From: Trichinella spiralis | Lineage: Eukaryota; Nematoda; Enoplea; Trichinellida; Trichinellidae | Reading direction: 5' to 3' | Length of the DNA: 64,000 nt | Assembly: GCA_000181795.3 (NCBI GenBank) | Contig: CM012955.1 | Span: 11,107,892 to 11,171,891, forward strand | Shown here: positions 36,223-48,087 of the stretch, one piece after another | Position numbering within the stretch: the stretch's first letter is position 1 | Layout: every line of letters begins with the position of its first letter | Position numbers and translations under genes: made by a program | Notes under the pieces: model-generated | The model's database searches: none | Told to the model about the DNA's origin: nothing | Seen by the model: the letters and a program-made list of their open reading frames with translations, nothing else

Positions 36223-38089
36223 ATGTTTTCGTTTCAAACAGTTCAACACGGTGTCGTCAATTTCAGCCGAATTGTACGAAATGCACGTACAGGATCAAAG
36301 TTACCCTTCTACAAATCACATTCAGTATGCATTATCACTTATTTCGTAAATTCAGACTGTCATTATTATAACATGCGGATAATTTTAAACATTCATTTAT
36401 AACAACTGCGTTAATCAACTAATTGGAATTGAGTTGTTACTAGTTTCATGCTCTGAAGATAAATTTGATCAACTTAATATGGATTATTAATAGAAAGAGT
36501 AATTTTATTTGTAATCTGATTTCTTTTTTTTGTTTGTTCATTTCTATTTATAATTTCATTATAATTTAAGTGTTAAAATTTTTACTTTTATTGGATAACT
36601 TGTATGCGATATTTCAAAATAGTTTTTACGTTCATCCAGAGATAGATGAATAAAGTGTAAATTTACGATAAATATATACAAAGCATTATGTGTCTCAGTT
36701 AAATTGTTCAAATAATAAATAAATCTATTTACAAATTTGTCTTGAAAATTTGTGCTTTTCAGCTTTCGAGCTTCATATTACTCTTTCATACTGTTTGTGT
36801 AGATCCAAGTCAGAGGAACCCATTCAGATGGGATGAAATCAGTGACCGCAATTCCCGGTGAAGGAGTGGGATTTGAATTGGTCAATTCTGTAAAGGAAGT
36901 GGTCCGATTGGTAGGCATACCGGTGAAATTCGACGACATCTTTTTCAGCGAGATTCAGGAACATCCTTCGGTAACTGTTGAAGAAGTGGTGAATTTGGTG
37001 AAAAAGAATCGAGTCGCTCTGAAAGGGACTAATCGTATGACTTATGTAAATCGGAACGGCGAATTGCACTCGTTCAGCATGCAGTTGAGGAAAGAGCTGG
37101 ATTTATTTGCCAACGTTGTCGACATTCAGGTGACTTTCATTCACGTGTAAACAATTTTAACTCTCCATCATGTTTACAGTCGTCGAAAATACTACAGTAA
37201 TATAGTGATGGTTAAGTTCATAAGCGTATTATTTAATATTGTTTTTTTTCTCGTTATTATTGACAAAAGTAGTGAATGGATGAAATTTTAATTGTTTGTA
37301 TTATTTTTCAGACTATGGATGGTATTAAAACACGTCACAAGCAGATTGATTTCATTATCATCCGTGAACAAACCGAAGGGGAATACAGTGCTTTGGAGCA
37401 CGAAAGTGTGACCGGTGTGGTGGAATGTCTAAAAATCGCCACGAGGTCCAGATGCAGACGTATAGCGAAATTCGCCTTCGACTATGCGGTCGAACATGGA
37501 CGAAGAACTGTGACCGCAGTTCACAAGGCGAACATCATGAAATTGGCCGACGGCCTGTTTTTGAGGTGCTGCGAAGAAGTGTCCCGCGATTATCCGCAGA
37601 TCAAATTCAACAATTTGATCATCGACAACTGCTGCATGCAGCTAGTCACCCGTCCGGAACAGTTCGACGTGATGGTCATGCCGAACTTGTACGGGAATAT
37701 CATTGACAATTTGGCCGCCGGTCTGGTCGGCGGAGCCGGTGTGGTCGCGGGCAAAAGTGTCGGCAAGCACTGTGTTGTATTCGAACCCGGGGCACGGCAC
37801 AGTTTTCACGTGAGCAAGCGAGCAAATGAGCTAAATTAAACGACGCGATATTTTTTCTATCAATGTTTGCTTTCAGGAAGCCACAGGACGAGGAATTGCC
37901 AATCCGACGGCAATTCTGCTGTGCGCTGCCAACATGCTACACCATCTGGGCCTGAACAAAGAAGGAACCGCTTTACGAGCAGCCGTCGAAGCGGTGCTGC
38001 GTTCGGGAAAAGTTCGAACTCGCGATCTCGGTGGATATGCAACCACAAGCGAATTTACATATTTTGTTGCTGACCACTACAAAATATGA
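36223..38089 (+). CDS. IDH3B: NAD-dependent isocitrate dehydrogenase, beta subunit, mitochondrial
   Basis: Structural or regulatory subunit of the TCA-cycle enzyme IDH3, in the mitochondrial matrix. Exons are 36223-36324, 36803-37129, 37312-37809 and 37877-38089, giving 379 aa (human IDH3B 385). Exon 1 codes an Arg/Lys-rich presequence ([22 protein letters not shown]). The mature part has [13 protein letters not shown], the family hallmark [55 protein letters not shown] and [29 protein letters not shown] and DNCCMQLV are beta-type rather than alpha-type features. The C-terminus ends GGYATTSEF...DHYKI. Introns are 478, 182 and 67 nt. Confidence 0.95.
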
Positions 38090-39427
38090 TTTTTGCGGAC
38101 AAATTTAAAAATTTTCAACAACAACAACAACAGCAACGTGACAGATTTGGGTTCAAAATTGGTCGACCTGAAAATTATAGTACTAATTTCTTCAATTTAG
38201 GTTAATTGGTTTGAGTTTATTAATTGAGTTTAAAGTAATAATGACAGTTATAATTTAAAAAGAAATAATAAAACGCTATGCAATCATTCTTTTTTCTAAT
38301 TTGAATATGTGGAAAATATATCAACAAAAAATAAGATTGTAGTCAAAATAGAGGGTGAAAAGAAAACGATAATACACACACACACACACACACATGCATG
38401 TGTGCATATATAGTCAACTACTTACAACAGGAGCGCTTTTCCGTTCCACAGACAAGCCTACCTCTCTGTATGTGACACGGATGATTTTTGCACATGTTAC
38501 ACAACGTATGCTTCGTCTGCAAGAAGTTTTTTGTTGTTATTGTTGTTGTTTTGTTCCTTTTTTTTGCGTGCTTTTTCTCCTGTAATTTGTTGCGTAACGA
38601 TGAAAATAAAATTACACTTTTACAAGACCATCGTCGGGATGCGCAACACAAACAACAACAACAACAACAACAATGATAAATAACAATAACAGCTAAATCT
38701 TTTTCTATTATATAGTCGACGCAAATTTTTTGATAACAAACAAACTTTGCAAAACGAAGTAAAATTGAATGAGATGTTGATTTTAAAATAAGAGAAAAAA
38801 AAACAAATATATAAAGGTAAAAAGGAAAAATATTTTTGTAATAAGCTCCGGTGATTCGAATTGCAAGTTCTCAGAGAACTCAATATCATTCGAAAAAAAA
38901 ATATATACGTATTAGCAGCGGATTTGTCGTAACCAGAGATCGTGATCGTCACCTGGGCAATCACACATTTCCGACACGTGTACCGCAGAAATAAATATAC
39001 TGTTCAACCTGCCGCGTACGGGCAGCAGGCACCGCGACACAGGCTGCCGCCACCCCCTCTCTTTTGAACAATAAATTAATTAATCAATTTTAAAAATTGA
39101 TTAATTAATATTAAAAATAAATACTCGCATAAGAAAAAGAATAATTAACATCATCAAAGAGAATAATTATTATCGATATGATAATAATAATAAGTCGATT
39201 GTCGACAAAAATTGCACGGAATGAATGGGAAAAGAATAAAAAAAAAATAGAACGAATTCCGACATCGGAGGGGGGAGGGTAGGCAGCCAGAAGCGAAAAA
39301 TAATAATCGGACCGAACAGGGCAGCTTTTTCCAATAAACAATAAATAAATAAATAAATGAATGAAAATAACAGAACAACAAAATTTGCATTTGTTTTCTA
39401 TAGTGGTCGGTCGCAAATCAGTCAGCT
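38090..39427. other. Spacer between convergent IDH3B and Axin
   Basis: It contains AATAAA signals (38266-38272) suited to IDH3B, a (CA)n run (38376-38394), a CAA-rich tract (38650-38672), and a short GC-rich patch at 39005-39055. A near-palindromic AT sequence (TTAATTAATCAATTTT..AAAATTGATTAATTAA, 39076-39110) could form a hairpin. No gene is called. Confidence 0.6.
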
Positions 39428-42400
39428 TTAATCGACGCTGACAATTTTCGCCACAACTTTGTTCCCTTCCCAAATTGGTAACAATTCATTTTCGTCAGTC
39501 ACTTCTCGTTGAATCATGCCCGTACCGAGTTCATCGGACGCGCATTGGAAAAAATACCTGAAATTCCCTTTCCTCGGAATCAGCTGCTTGAATTGCTTCA
39601 AGCTGATCTGTCGACCAGAAAATTTCGTCACGTACGGCGTAGATTCGTTTGGCAAAAAATAACCAACAGATATGTATTCTTGGCAAGTTGCTTGCGATGA
39701 ATTGGAAGACTGAGATGCGCTGATACTGCTCGTTCGCATGCTCCACGCTTTGCGTCTGTATATATATATATACATATATATATGCGCGAAGATTATTACT
39801 GTTAGTTGGAATACGTACGTATTGATGTTTGGAAAACCACTGGAATCCAACATTTTGTGACTTCTACTACTCTTCTCAGAGCTAGACACACGTGCAGAAG
39901 AATCACTGGTACCACTTTTGTGCGAACTAAAAAAAAGCAATGTAAATGAATAGATATATATTTTTTTTTGATAAGAAAAAAAAACTATAGATATACCTTG
40001 TTTTGTGACTTTTACCACTACTCAAACCTGATCCTGATTGATTGGATGAACGACTCCGGTGTCGACCGCTTTCAGTTTCATACGAGGGTCGTTCTTCCAA
40101 TATCCACTGCTCATTGGTCGATGACCTGTGAATGAAATTTGAAAATAAATCAATCATATAATAAAGATAAAATAAACAAACCTGTTATAAGCAGCGGTCA
40201 TGGGGGGAATTTTGGCGCTAACTAAGCTCGGATCACTTGACGTCCCGCTGGATATGCCGCTTGTATCCGACGTCAATACAGGATAGCGTGAATATTGTCT
40301 GAATAGGAACGAATGATCAGGATATGAATATAAAATAGGAGAAGATGGATTTTTCATTGAACGAACAAATGGAAAATACAGAAACCTTGAACTTTTTCCC
40401 GAACCACTGGTTCGTTGTGCAGCTGATGAACCACTACCAGCAGCAGCAGCAGCAGCAGTAGCGACGGTAGCAGTACCACCACCACTACTGGCAGCGGTGG
40501 TACTATCGGTACGTGATGAAGATCGGTGAGAACCGCCACCACCTCCACCACTACCACTGGTTGCACTCGCATGCGTGGCACGATGCTTGGACGACAGGTG
40601 TACAGGAACAGTTGGAGGCACTTGAATCATCGTTTGGTTCTGGTCTTGGCCAAGACTACCGCGCATCACGGCCGTCGATCCGCCCTGGTGTTGCAACGGC
40701 AACGTCTGGGACATGGCGTACGGCAACGGATACGACGTGGTCATCATTCGACTAATAACACGTCGATCCGGTGATTTCGACCCTGCCGAAATGAATCGCA
40801 AATTACAGACAATTTCAAGAAATTTCAATTTTAATACCTGGTGATTTTTTACGACTACCAAAAGCGAATCCCGGCGATCGCATCGGCGACTGTTTGGGCG
40901 AATCTTTCCAGCCGACCCTATTGTAATAGTCGTCCAGTATTGCTTCGGCATCTTCGGGTGCCGCACGGAAGCTCTTTTCTACTTTGCAAAATTTTTCCAC
41001 CGCTGCCCTGTGACTGTTGGAATTATTTTCCGGTTCGGACAACCGCTGCAACGATTCGTTCAATTTTTCGTACGTTTCCCGTTCGCGGCGTAAATTTTCC
41101 AACTTTTCTACAACTTGAAATTTGAACTCTTCGTCCATCATATCTCTGGCAACAACTTCACGTTGAGTTCGCTGGAAAAGAAAATACGAACGATGAAGAG
41201 AGTGAAATTATTTAAAAAAAAAAATAAAGTTATCCTCAAGTACAGGAATAAATATTTGACTGGAAACGTTGTCACGATTTTGCTCGATGTGTTGACGGAT
41301 AATACGTTTCTCTTTGTGTCGACTTCGGCTGTTGCCACTGGAAATTAAAGTTTATCAAAACAAACAAACAAATAAATAAATAAATAAACTCACAATGAAC
41401 TGTCTGTAGCCGCGTCACTCGACATCGACTGAAGCTCTGAATCTTGAGCACTCGTAGGGAGGTAGGGTACGTATTTCGTGTGATAGGGATTCGGCGGTAC
41501 GCCGCCGCTGTAACAATAAAAATGAATGAAAAAAAAATAATAAACCAACAATTCTATGAAAAATGAACAACAAACATTCACTTTTCAATATCGTCCCTTA
41601 CCGCGTCCCTCTGCTGCAAGCCGAATAAGCCATACGTTGTTCGAAAGTGGCCACCAGAGCGCCGGCGGTAAGTCGACCACCGTACGATTGACCAGAACTG
41701 CCGCTGCTTTTCTTCTTGATCATCACTACGGGCGTCGGTTGACTGTCACTTGACGGTGCAACTGAAGTGGTAGTGAATGACGTTGTGGTAGGATGGGCGG
41801 CATCTCGACCCGAAATTCTCAGACGTTCGTCCGATTTCAACGTTGTACGGGTTACGGTCGGTAGGACGGGAATCGAAGAAGCGGCAACGGGAGTAGAAGC
41901 TGGTCCAGCTAGTACAGTAGATTTTGTCGGCTTGTTACTACAACTACTACTAGTAGTAGCTTCGTCACCACTAGCAGCCGGATGTTTCTGCACTGATTGT
42001 GATTTCAGTTGTTGTTGTTGTTGTTGTTGTTTTGGTGATTGTTTTTGCTGCTGCTGCTGCTGGTGCTGCTTTGACTTTTGTTGCTGCTCCTGTTCTGTTC
42101 GACCGTCGGTTTCGGCTACTTCAATTTCTACTTCTTCTTGAACAGTCGGCAACAGTGTAGACGACGGCCTTTGACCATCGGCACTATTGCTCGACGAACT
42201 GTTCGACCGAGAATCGTTGGAATAACATCTCGGACTATCCCAACCGCCGGTTTGGATCGCTTGCAAATAGCTAATATACAAGTCGGATTCGACAAATGCG
42301 GCATGTTTGATACGCAAAAATGCTTCCACTTCCATCTGGGCCGTGTCGAACATACCTTGACAAATATCCTTGGCAACGAAACGCTTCTGAATTTCAACCC

Positions 42401-45400
42401 GCGTCTCGCCACGGATACAAGTCAAACTGTATTCGCCCTGGGGTCTGACGTAATTTTGGTGAATCATGTGCGCTACACGTTCCACCAACGACCATTCTTT
42501 ATCCGAATATTGTTTCAAACCTTTGCACGCGTACCAGAAGTCGAGCTCATTTTCGCAGCCTTCGTTCGTGAGAAATTTTTTGAATAATTGCAACCCTAAA
42601 ATAAGCAAAAAAAAAATAATTGTCCCGCTTCTTCGACCAACACTGTTCAAATTAAATTCCAACAAAACTGTACTTGATTATCATTCAAATGAAACAAAAT
42701 TCCACTCCACTCTTACTGTACAGCAGTATTTATTTGCATAATGCATTGCTCTTTTTCTTTTTTGAAAATTTAATCAACAACAGAAAAATTTTTACCTTCG
42801 AAATCTTCGAGCACATTTTGCAAATCAACCGCCCATCGCATGTAGGGCGGCGTCGCCCGTTCGCTGTACGGCGAAACGTCGTCGCTTTCTTCGCACGGCA
42901 CATAGCCGAGCGGTGCCTCTTCGCTACCTTCTTTCGGAAAATCCGACAACGACGCACTTCTCGATGACCTACTTGTGAGAGTGTATTTTTTTTTATTAAA
43001 AAAAAATATACATATTCAAAAATGACACTCACTTTTTCGAAGTGAACAACAAAGGCGAATGATTTCTCGAATTCAATTTACTCGACTTGGGACTACCACC
43101 GCCTTGATGCGAGTGTTTCATTTCGACAACGCCGGACGTTGACGATTCATTCGCGTAATCCGCCGGATCGCTTGAAGCGCCTGAAAACAGAACAAATACT
43201 ATTTTTGTTCGTTGATCAAAAACTAATCGATCATGGATTATTTTCAACTGATTTTTCAAATATATGCCCACTTGCGAATGGCTCGAATAATTTATATTCA
43301 ACGTTTCGTTGGATCAGAAATAGTTTCAAATTCAAAAAAAAAATTCACTCAATTTCACACACTTTACAATGAAAATTTTTGTTTTTCAACATTCAGAAAA
43401 AAAATATATATATATACATAAAATTGTAATACTGAATCTCTCTCTTACTGTTTTTCTGAAATTTGATATTACAACGTTCACCACCTACTCGTGTTTTCAA
43501 AAACAAAACTAGAAATGCAAATATCAACAACGAAGAGAGAAAATAGACAAAGAATTCACTCGACGATTATTAGGGCAAAAATTTACATAACTTCTGCGCA
43601 GAACGACGTTTCTTCGAAAATAAAACGCGAAAATTGCAACTTTACACTTATTTATTTTTCGACGGTCGAACAAAAATTGCACAAAAATAGACTGACTAGA
43701 AGAAGGAGAAAAAAAACCTGTTGTTAAACTGCGTTTAAAGTTGTGGTGAAAAATGAAACATTTTTATTTACATTTTACAATTGATATTTATTATTTTTCG
43801 AATCGAAGTAACATTTATTGAATATTAAAAAGTTGCCCATTTTATTTTTGCTATATTTGCACATGCACTAAATATCATACCAACTACAGCAACAGCTTGT
43901 GCTTTATTGATCACATGAACACAGATGGAATTTCGAGCAATGCAAAATCATCCACGTTAACGATGCTAGATTTCGCTTTTTATTACACTACGCCATTCGG
44001 ATATATTATAAAATGTTCAACTAGTACTGATAGTTAATAATGGATTAGTTTTAGTTCAAGTAAAAACAAAAAGAAATTACATTAATGATTAAACATTATA
44101 CGACAATATCAATCGTAAATTTTTATGTGAATTTCAAGTTGTAAAAATTTCACACACACACACACTGACCACATGTTGACCAATGAAACAATAAAAACTG
44201 CAAGTTCATGGGCAATCAAAACTGCGCATGGCAATAATAAAATAGAAACCATATAAACCTTGGGAAGATCAGTTCAAGCAAGCATAGAAACACAAGTGGA
44301 GCAAACAGAAAAAAAAAATATATATATATCATCGAAAATACGACAGCGACAATACAAATATATTTAAATAAAATGAGAAAATTAAAAAAAAATAATTTCA
44401 TGCAAAATCACATTCAAAAAAACAAACAAACAAACCTATATTAATGACCATAATGAGAAGAAGATGGAATTTGTTGCGGCGGTTTGACAAAGACAAGCTT
44501 TCAGCAGAGTTGATTGTGCAAATTACAGGAGCGAAAAAAAAAACGAAGAAAATCAACAAACTGGTAAAAATTTGAACAGCTCAGGGAAAACTGGCCGTTA
44601 ATGGCGGCAAGATCAAAGAACCGCGAGTCGGAAATGTTCAAAGAGCAATTTTTATGCTGTGCTTAACGGTGCGACGGCGACTACAACTGCTACAACTACG
44701 ACCACTGGAAACGCACTACTCCATCGCCCACGTGAACAACGATCGATCCGTTGAAAATAATAATTTTTTATTTCTTATTTTTATTAACAACCACTACGAC
44801 GACGACGACCATGTAACTTGTGACCGAGCAAAACAAACAAACACAAACAAAGCGGGAAATTGAAAAATTTATCAATTCTCATGAATATTAAAAATTGAAC
44901 AAAAACAGAACAAATATTTCCCAAGCAATAAAATGTGTTTTAAAAAGAAAAATTTCTTTTTTTTTTCCGAACAAAGCTTCAACATCTACCGGTATAATAT
45001 ATATTATATGGAAAAAACGTATAATCGCAAAAAAAAATTCAAATAATCTGCAAACTGAATGGTTGCATGTTTGATGTTTCAAAATAGCTGTTACTTTTTC
45101 TTTTGTTTCAAAAAAAAGCAAAACAACAAATACCATTACGAAAGCTCAAAAAATGAGGATATGTGAGAATAAGAAGAAAAAGAAAAATATACATATATAT
45201 ATATATGGATGCGTATTATAGTCGTTTTCACTTACTGTTCTTTTTCTTTATTAAACCCAAAGCTTGCAACACTATGTTGCCTAGTGTAATAATTCCACGC
45301 CGGGATTCGGAGAATAGTACGAATTTAATAGCCATATATGTCCAACTTCTGACAAAGTAAACATTTGCTCAAACCGGCGTGACGCTAATACCCAACAACA

Positions 45401-48087
45401 CGCAAGTTTTTAATTATATACTCTTGACATATTAGAAATCAAAATGCATCCACCATTTTGTGAAAAATATGTATATTTTTCTGCTGGTTATTTTTTTCAA
45501 TTCCATCCATAACGAAAAGCTGAAAACCAAACATGTATAATGTTGAAAGAAAGTAAGAGAAAGAAAAAAATCAACCCCAAGTTAAGCGAAACAAACAAAC
45601 AAGCAAACAAACAAACAAACAAACAAATAAATAAATAAATAAACAAAAACAACAGTCCAAGCAAGGTGAATATTGAATGGATAATTGTCGGCGAGAAAAA
45701 AAGAAGGACAATAAAAATGCAATTGCAATTTTATTAGCTGCTTTCAAAGTCGCCGAAATAGAACTAATGTTTATTGTTGTTGTTGTTCTTGTTCGACTTT
45801 TCAAAGCACCGAACAATTGTTGCAACGTCGTCGATCCCCTATTATTCAATTTCCATAAAAAATTTTAATGCATCACACACGTATCAATTGAACATTGGCT
45901 CGTCGAACACTGCCAGATTAAACCAATTGTATCAAAAAAAAATTTTTATTACAGTCCTATATTCTATATTATTCACTTTTATTGCAAATTGTTCAAACAT
46001 TTCACCACTAATGAAAAAAATGAACATCCAAACATTGAACAATTTGAAATAATTCTCTATTCAACGCCAAATCAAAATGCTAACATTGAAAACTGAATCG
46101 TTTTAAACAATTTCCCATCATTTTACTCGATGAAAATTCCCCACATTCACTGATAAACAACATACCGCGAAATGAATACTTTTAATAAACTTATTATTCA
46201 TCAACATAACTCGACTAGTCTATTAAAAACTCATTCGTATCAAACAATGTTTGAATTGCACTGAATATGAAAAACGTGCTAACGAAAGAAATGAAAAAAT
46301 TTTAATATCTCAAACAGATGTCACAATTTATTTTTTTTATTTTGTAATAATGTGCAATTCAAATCCAAACGTGCATCCGCATCAAACATCGTGCACTTCA
46401 TTCAAAAGAAAAAAAAAGGAAATTAAAAGAACTTCTAGTTGCCTTTGAAAAGAAACAATTCACTGTTGCAAACAGACTGAAATTCGTCTCATAGAAAGAA
46501 AAAAAACTTATTTAAACTAATGCACAAACACAAGATACAAATTTAATAAACAAAAATAATTGAAAATGTGCAAACCTCGCAATACTTTTTTCATTCAGAA
46601 ATTGATATACATGCATACAGGTATAACATCTATGTTCAGTGCAAACATGAGCAAAGTCCAAATTTATCTATAAAAAAGAATATCTCATTTTGTAGAAAAA
46701 AAACAACAACTAAATTCCATTTAACACAACCATATCCCATAGCATCAAGAGCTCGAAAAATAAACAATATACAATCGATGTTCGTTTCCGCATTTGTAAT
46801 TTTCATTCGAATTGATAAAAAGAACAAGAAAATAAATTTGAAACAAGTGCTTCCTTTTTTTTAAATTAAAATCAAACGTCAAAACGCTAACCAACATCTG
46901 GATCAGATTGATATCAATTTAAAAAAATAACAACAACAATTCAGTGTTGCAATGAAAAAAAAACCGCAGAACAGTGGACAGACAATTCGCACCTTGCCCC
47001 ATCGGCAATTGGAGCAGTTCGAACAGAGTCACAACCTCATTATCAGTTACGGTGGTTTATCGGAGATTGTCTATCCGCCGAGATCGTGGTCAGCTAGTTC
47101 TATTTGGGCAACTATTGTTTACCCAGTGCCAGATAATGAATGTCTACCAAGAGGTCGTGTTACGGGCAGCGAAGAGTTGAAGCCACCAAATCGACACGGT
47201 CAAAAGCATAAAATGAAAAGTAAGCCAAGCCGATGACAAGCATGTGGCGTCCTTCTAAATCCGGCTGATCAAAGGTCAGCCGCCCAGAATTGCCCTCAAA
47301 AGCATCTAGCTCATCAACAGTGGTCGCCATATGCTGTCAACGAGTCTGACCCCAGATTTGAAACAAAACCGACAATCAACTGGCATACTGTGGTATGCGA
47401 GGGGGAAAAAAACAAGCTTTCGAAAATCAGCTTCGCTGTTACTGTACATAGGAAAGTGAAAAGAAGAAAATAATTCAAAGTAGCAATAATACCACATCGA
47501 TAAACAAAAAGCAAACATAGCACAAATAAAACCGCTGAAACTGTCCTGAATTATTTGAACAGAAAAAGCTTGAAAAGCGCACAGAAAAGAAAGTTTCAAT
47601 TCACCATGAAAACCACTTCGCATAAATTAACTGTGTCTGTGGGACAAATGACTAGAAAATTACGAGTCGGGTAAGCTTAAATAAATGTTTACGAGCTGAA
47701 ATGCCGCAGCCATTCGACTTCCCGATGGCAATAAAAATGTGGTGAATGAATGCATCGGTAAAAATACGCAAATGAAACAGGCCAAAATGCTGTCTATAGA
47801 TAGAGCTATAAATTCTCGACAAAGCCGCTTTTTGTGCAAAGTAAAATAGCAACAACAACAAAAAATAAGCTAAACAAAACAAAATGACAAAAAGTAATAA
47901 AATAATCAAATGCTGTCCATAGTTTCCATGCCTTGCCAAAACGTCAAAAGCCAAAGGTAAATCAAATATTTGAAAAACGGCAACAAGAAAGACAAAGAAA
48001 TCACTTACCAATAGCAGGTGGACGCGTCGCACAAGATATGAATTCCTCGCTGGCCGCTTCTTCTGCCAGCTTGCCGGCGGTCGACAT
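39428..48087 (-). CDS. AXIN: Axin (Wnt destruction-complex scaffold)
   Basis: Cytoplasmic scaffold that holds APC, GSK3, CK1 and beta-catenin. Exons on the minus strand are 48087-48009, 43180-43033, 42968-42796, 42595-41602, 41507-41394, 41337-41244, 41171-40838, 40782-40386, 40298-40182, 40125-39997, 39926-39819 and 39755-39428, joining to 1004 aa. The N-terminus has a tankyrase-type RPPAIG (vertebrate RPPVPG), then LGYVPCEES and TPPYMRWAVDL. The RGS domain reads LQLFKKFLTNEGCENELDFW to FVESDLYISYL. A GSK3-binding segment (IPRTQREVVARD..EEFKFQVVEKLENL) and a beta-catenin-binding segment (EAILDDYYNRVGWKDSPKQSP) follow. The C-terminal DIX domain includes YVTKFSGRQISLKQFKQLI..GNFRYFFQCASDE. Between RGS and GSK3 sites lie Ser, Gln-rich and NPYHTKYVPYLPTSAQDSELQS segments, the last matching human Axin. 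The first intron is 4.8 kb. One acceptor (42968) has an alternative four bases upstream. Confidence 0.93.
45236..45348 (-). other. Candidate alternative 5' or poison exon of Axin
   Basis: Inside the 4.8 kb first Axin intron, a minus-strand segment is bounded by a good acceptor (TTTGTCAG before 45348) and a consensus donor (A|GTAAGTG after 45236). One frame is open throughout, with an internal ATG at 45335 (MAIKFVLFSESRRG..), and ends in phase 1, which fits Axin exon 2 (43180). If it is spliced after exon 1 instead, the frame hits a stop inside it. It would therefore be either an alternative first exon or a poison cassette. A tiny second candidate, MVINI at 44451-44436, also ends in phase 1. 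Confidence 0.35.
46952..47236 (+). other. GC-richer ORF island of unknown nature
   Basis: A 94-codon plus-strand frame (MKKKPQNSGQTIRTLPHRQL.. to ..HKMKSKPSR) stands out from AT-rich intron sequence. A second plus-strand frame and a minus-strand frame (MATTVDELDAFEGN.. from about 47329) are also open over parts of it, so coding strand and status are unclear. A 7-bp hairpin, CGGCTGA/TCAGCCG, lies just downstream at 47262-47282. It could be an exon of a nested gene, a retrocopy remnant or a structured RNA. No family is recognised. Confidence 0.3.
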
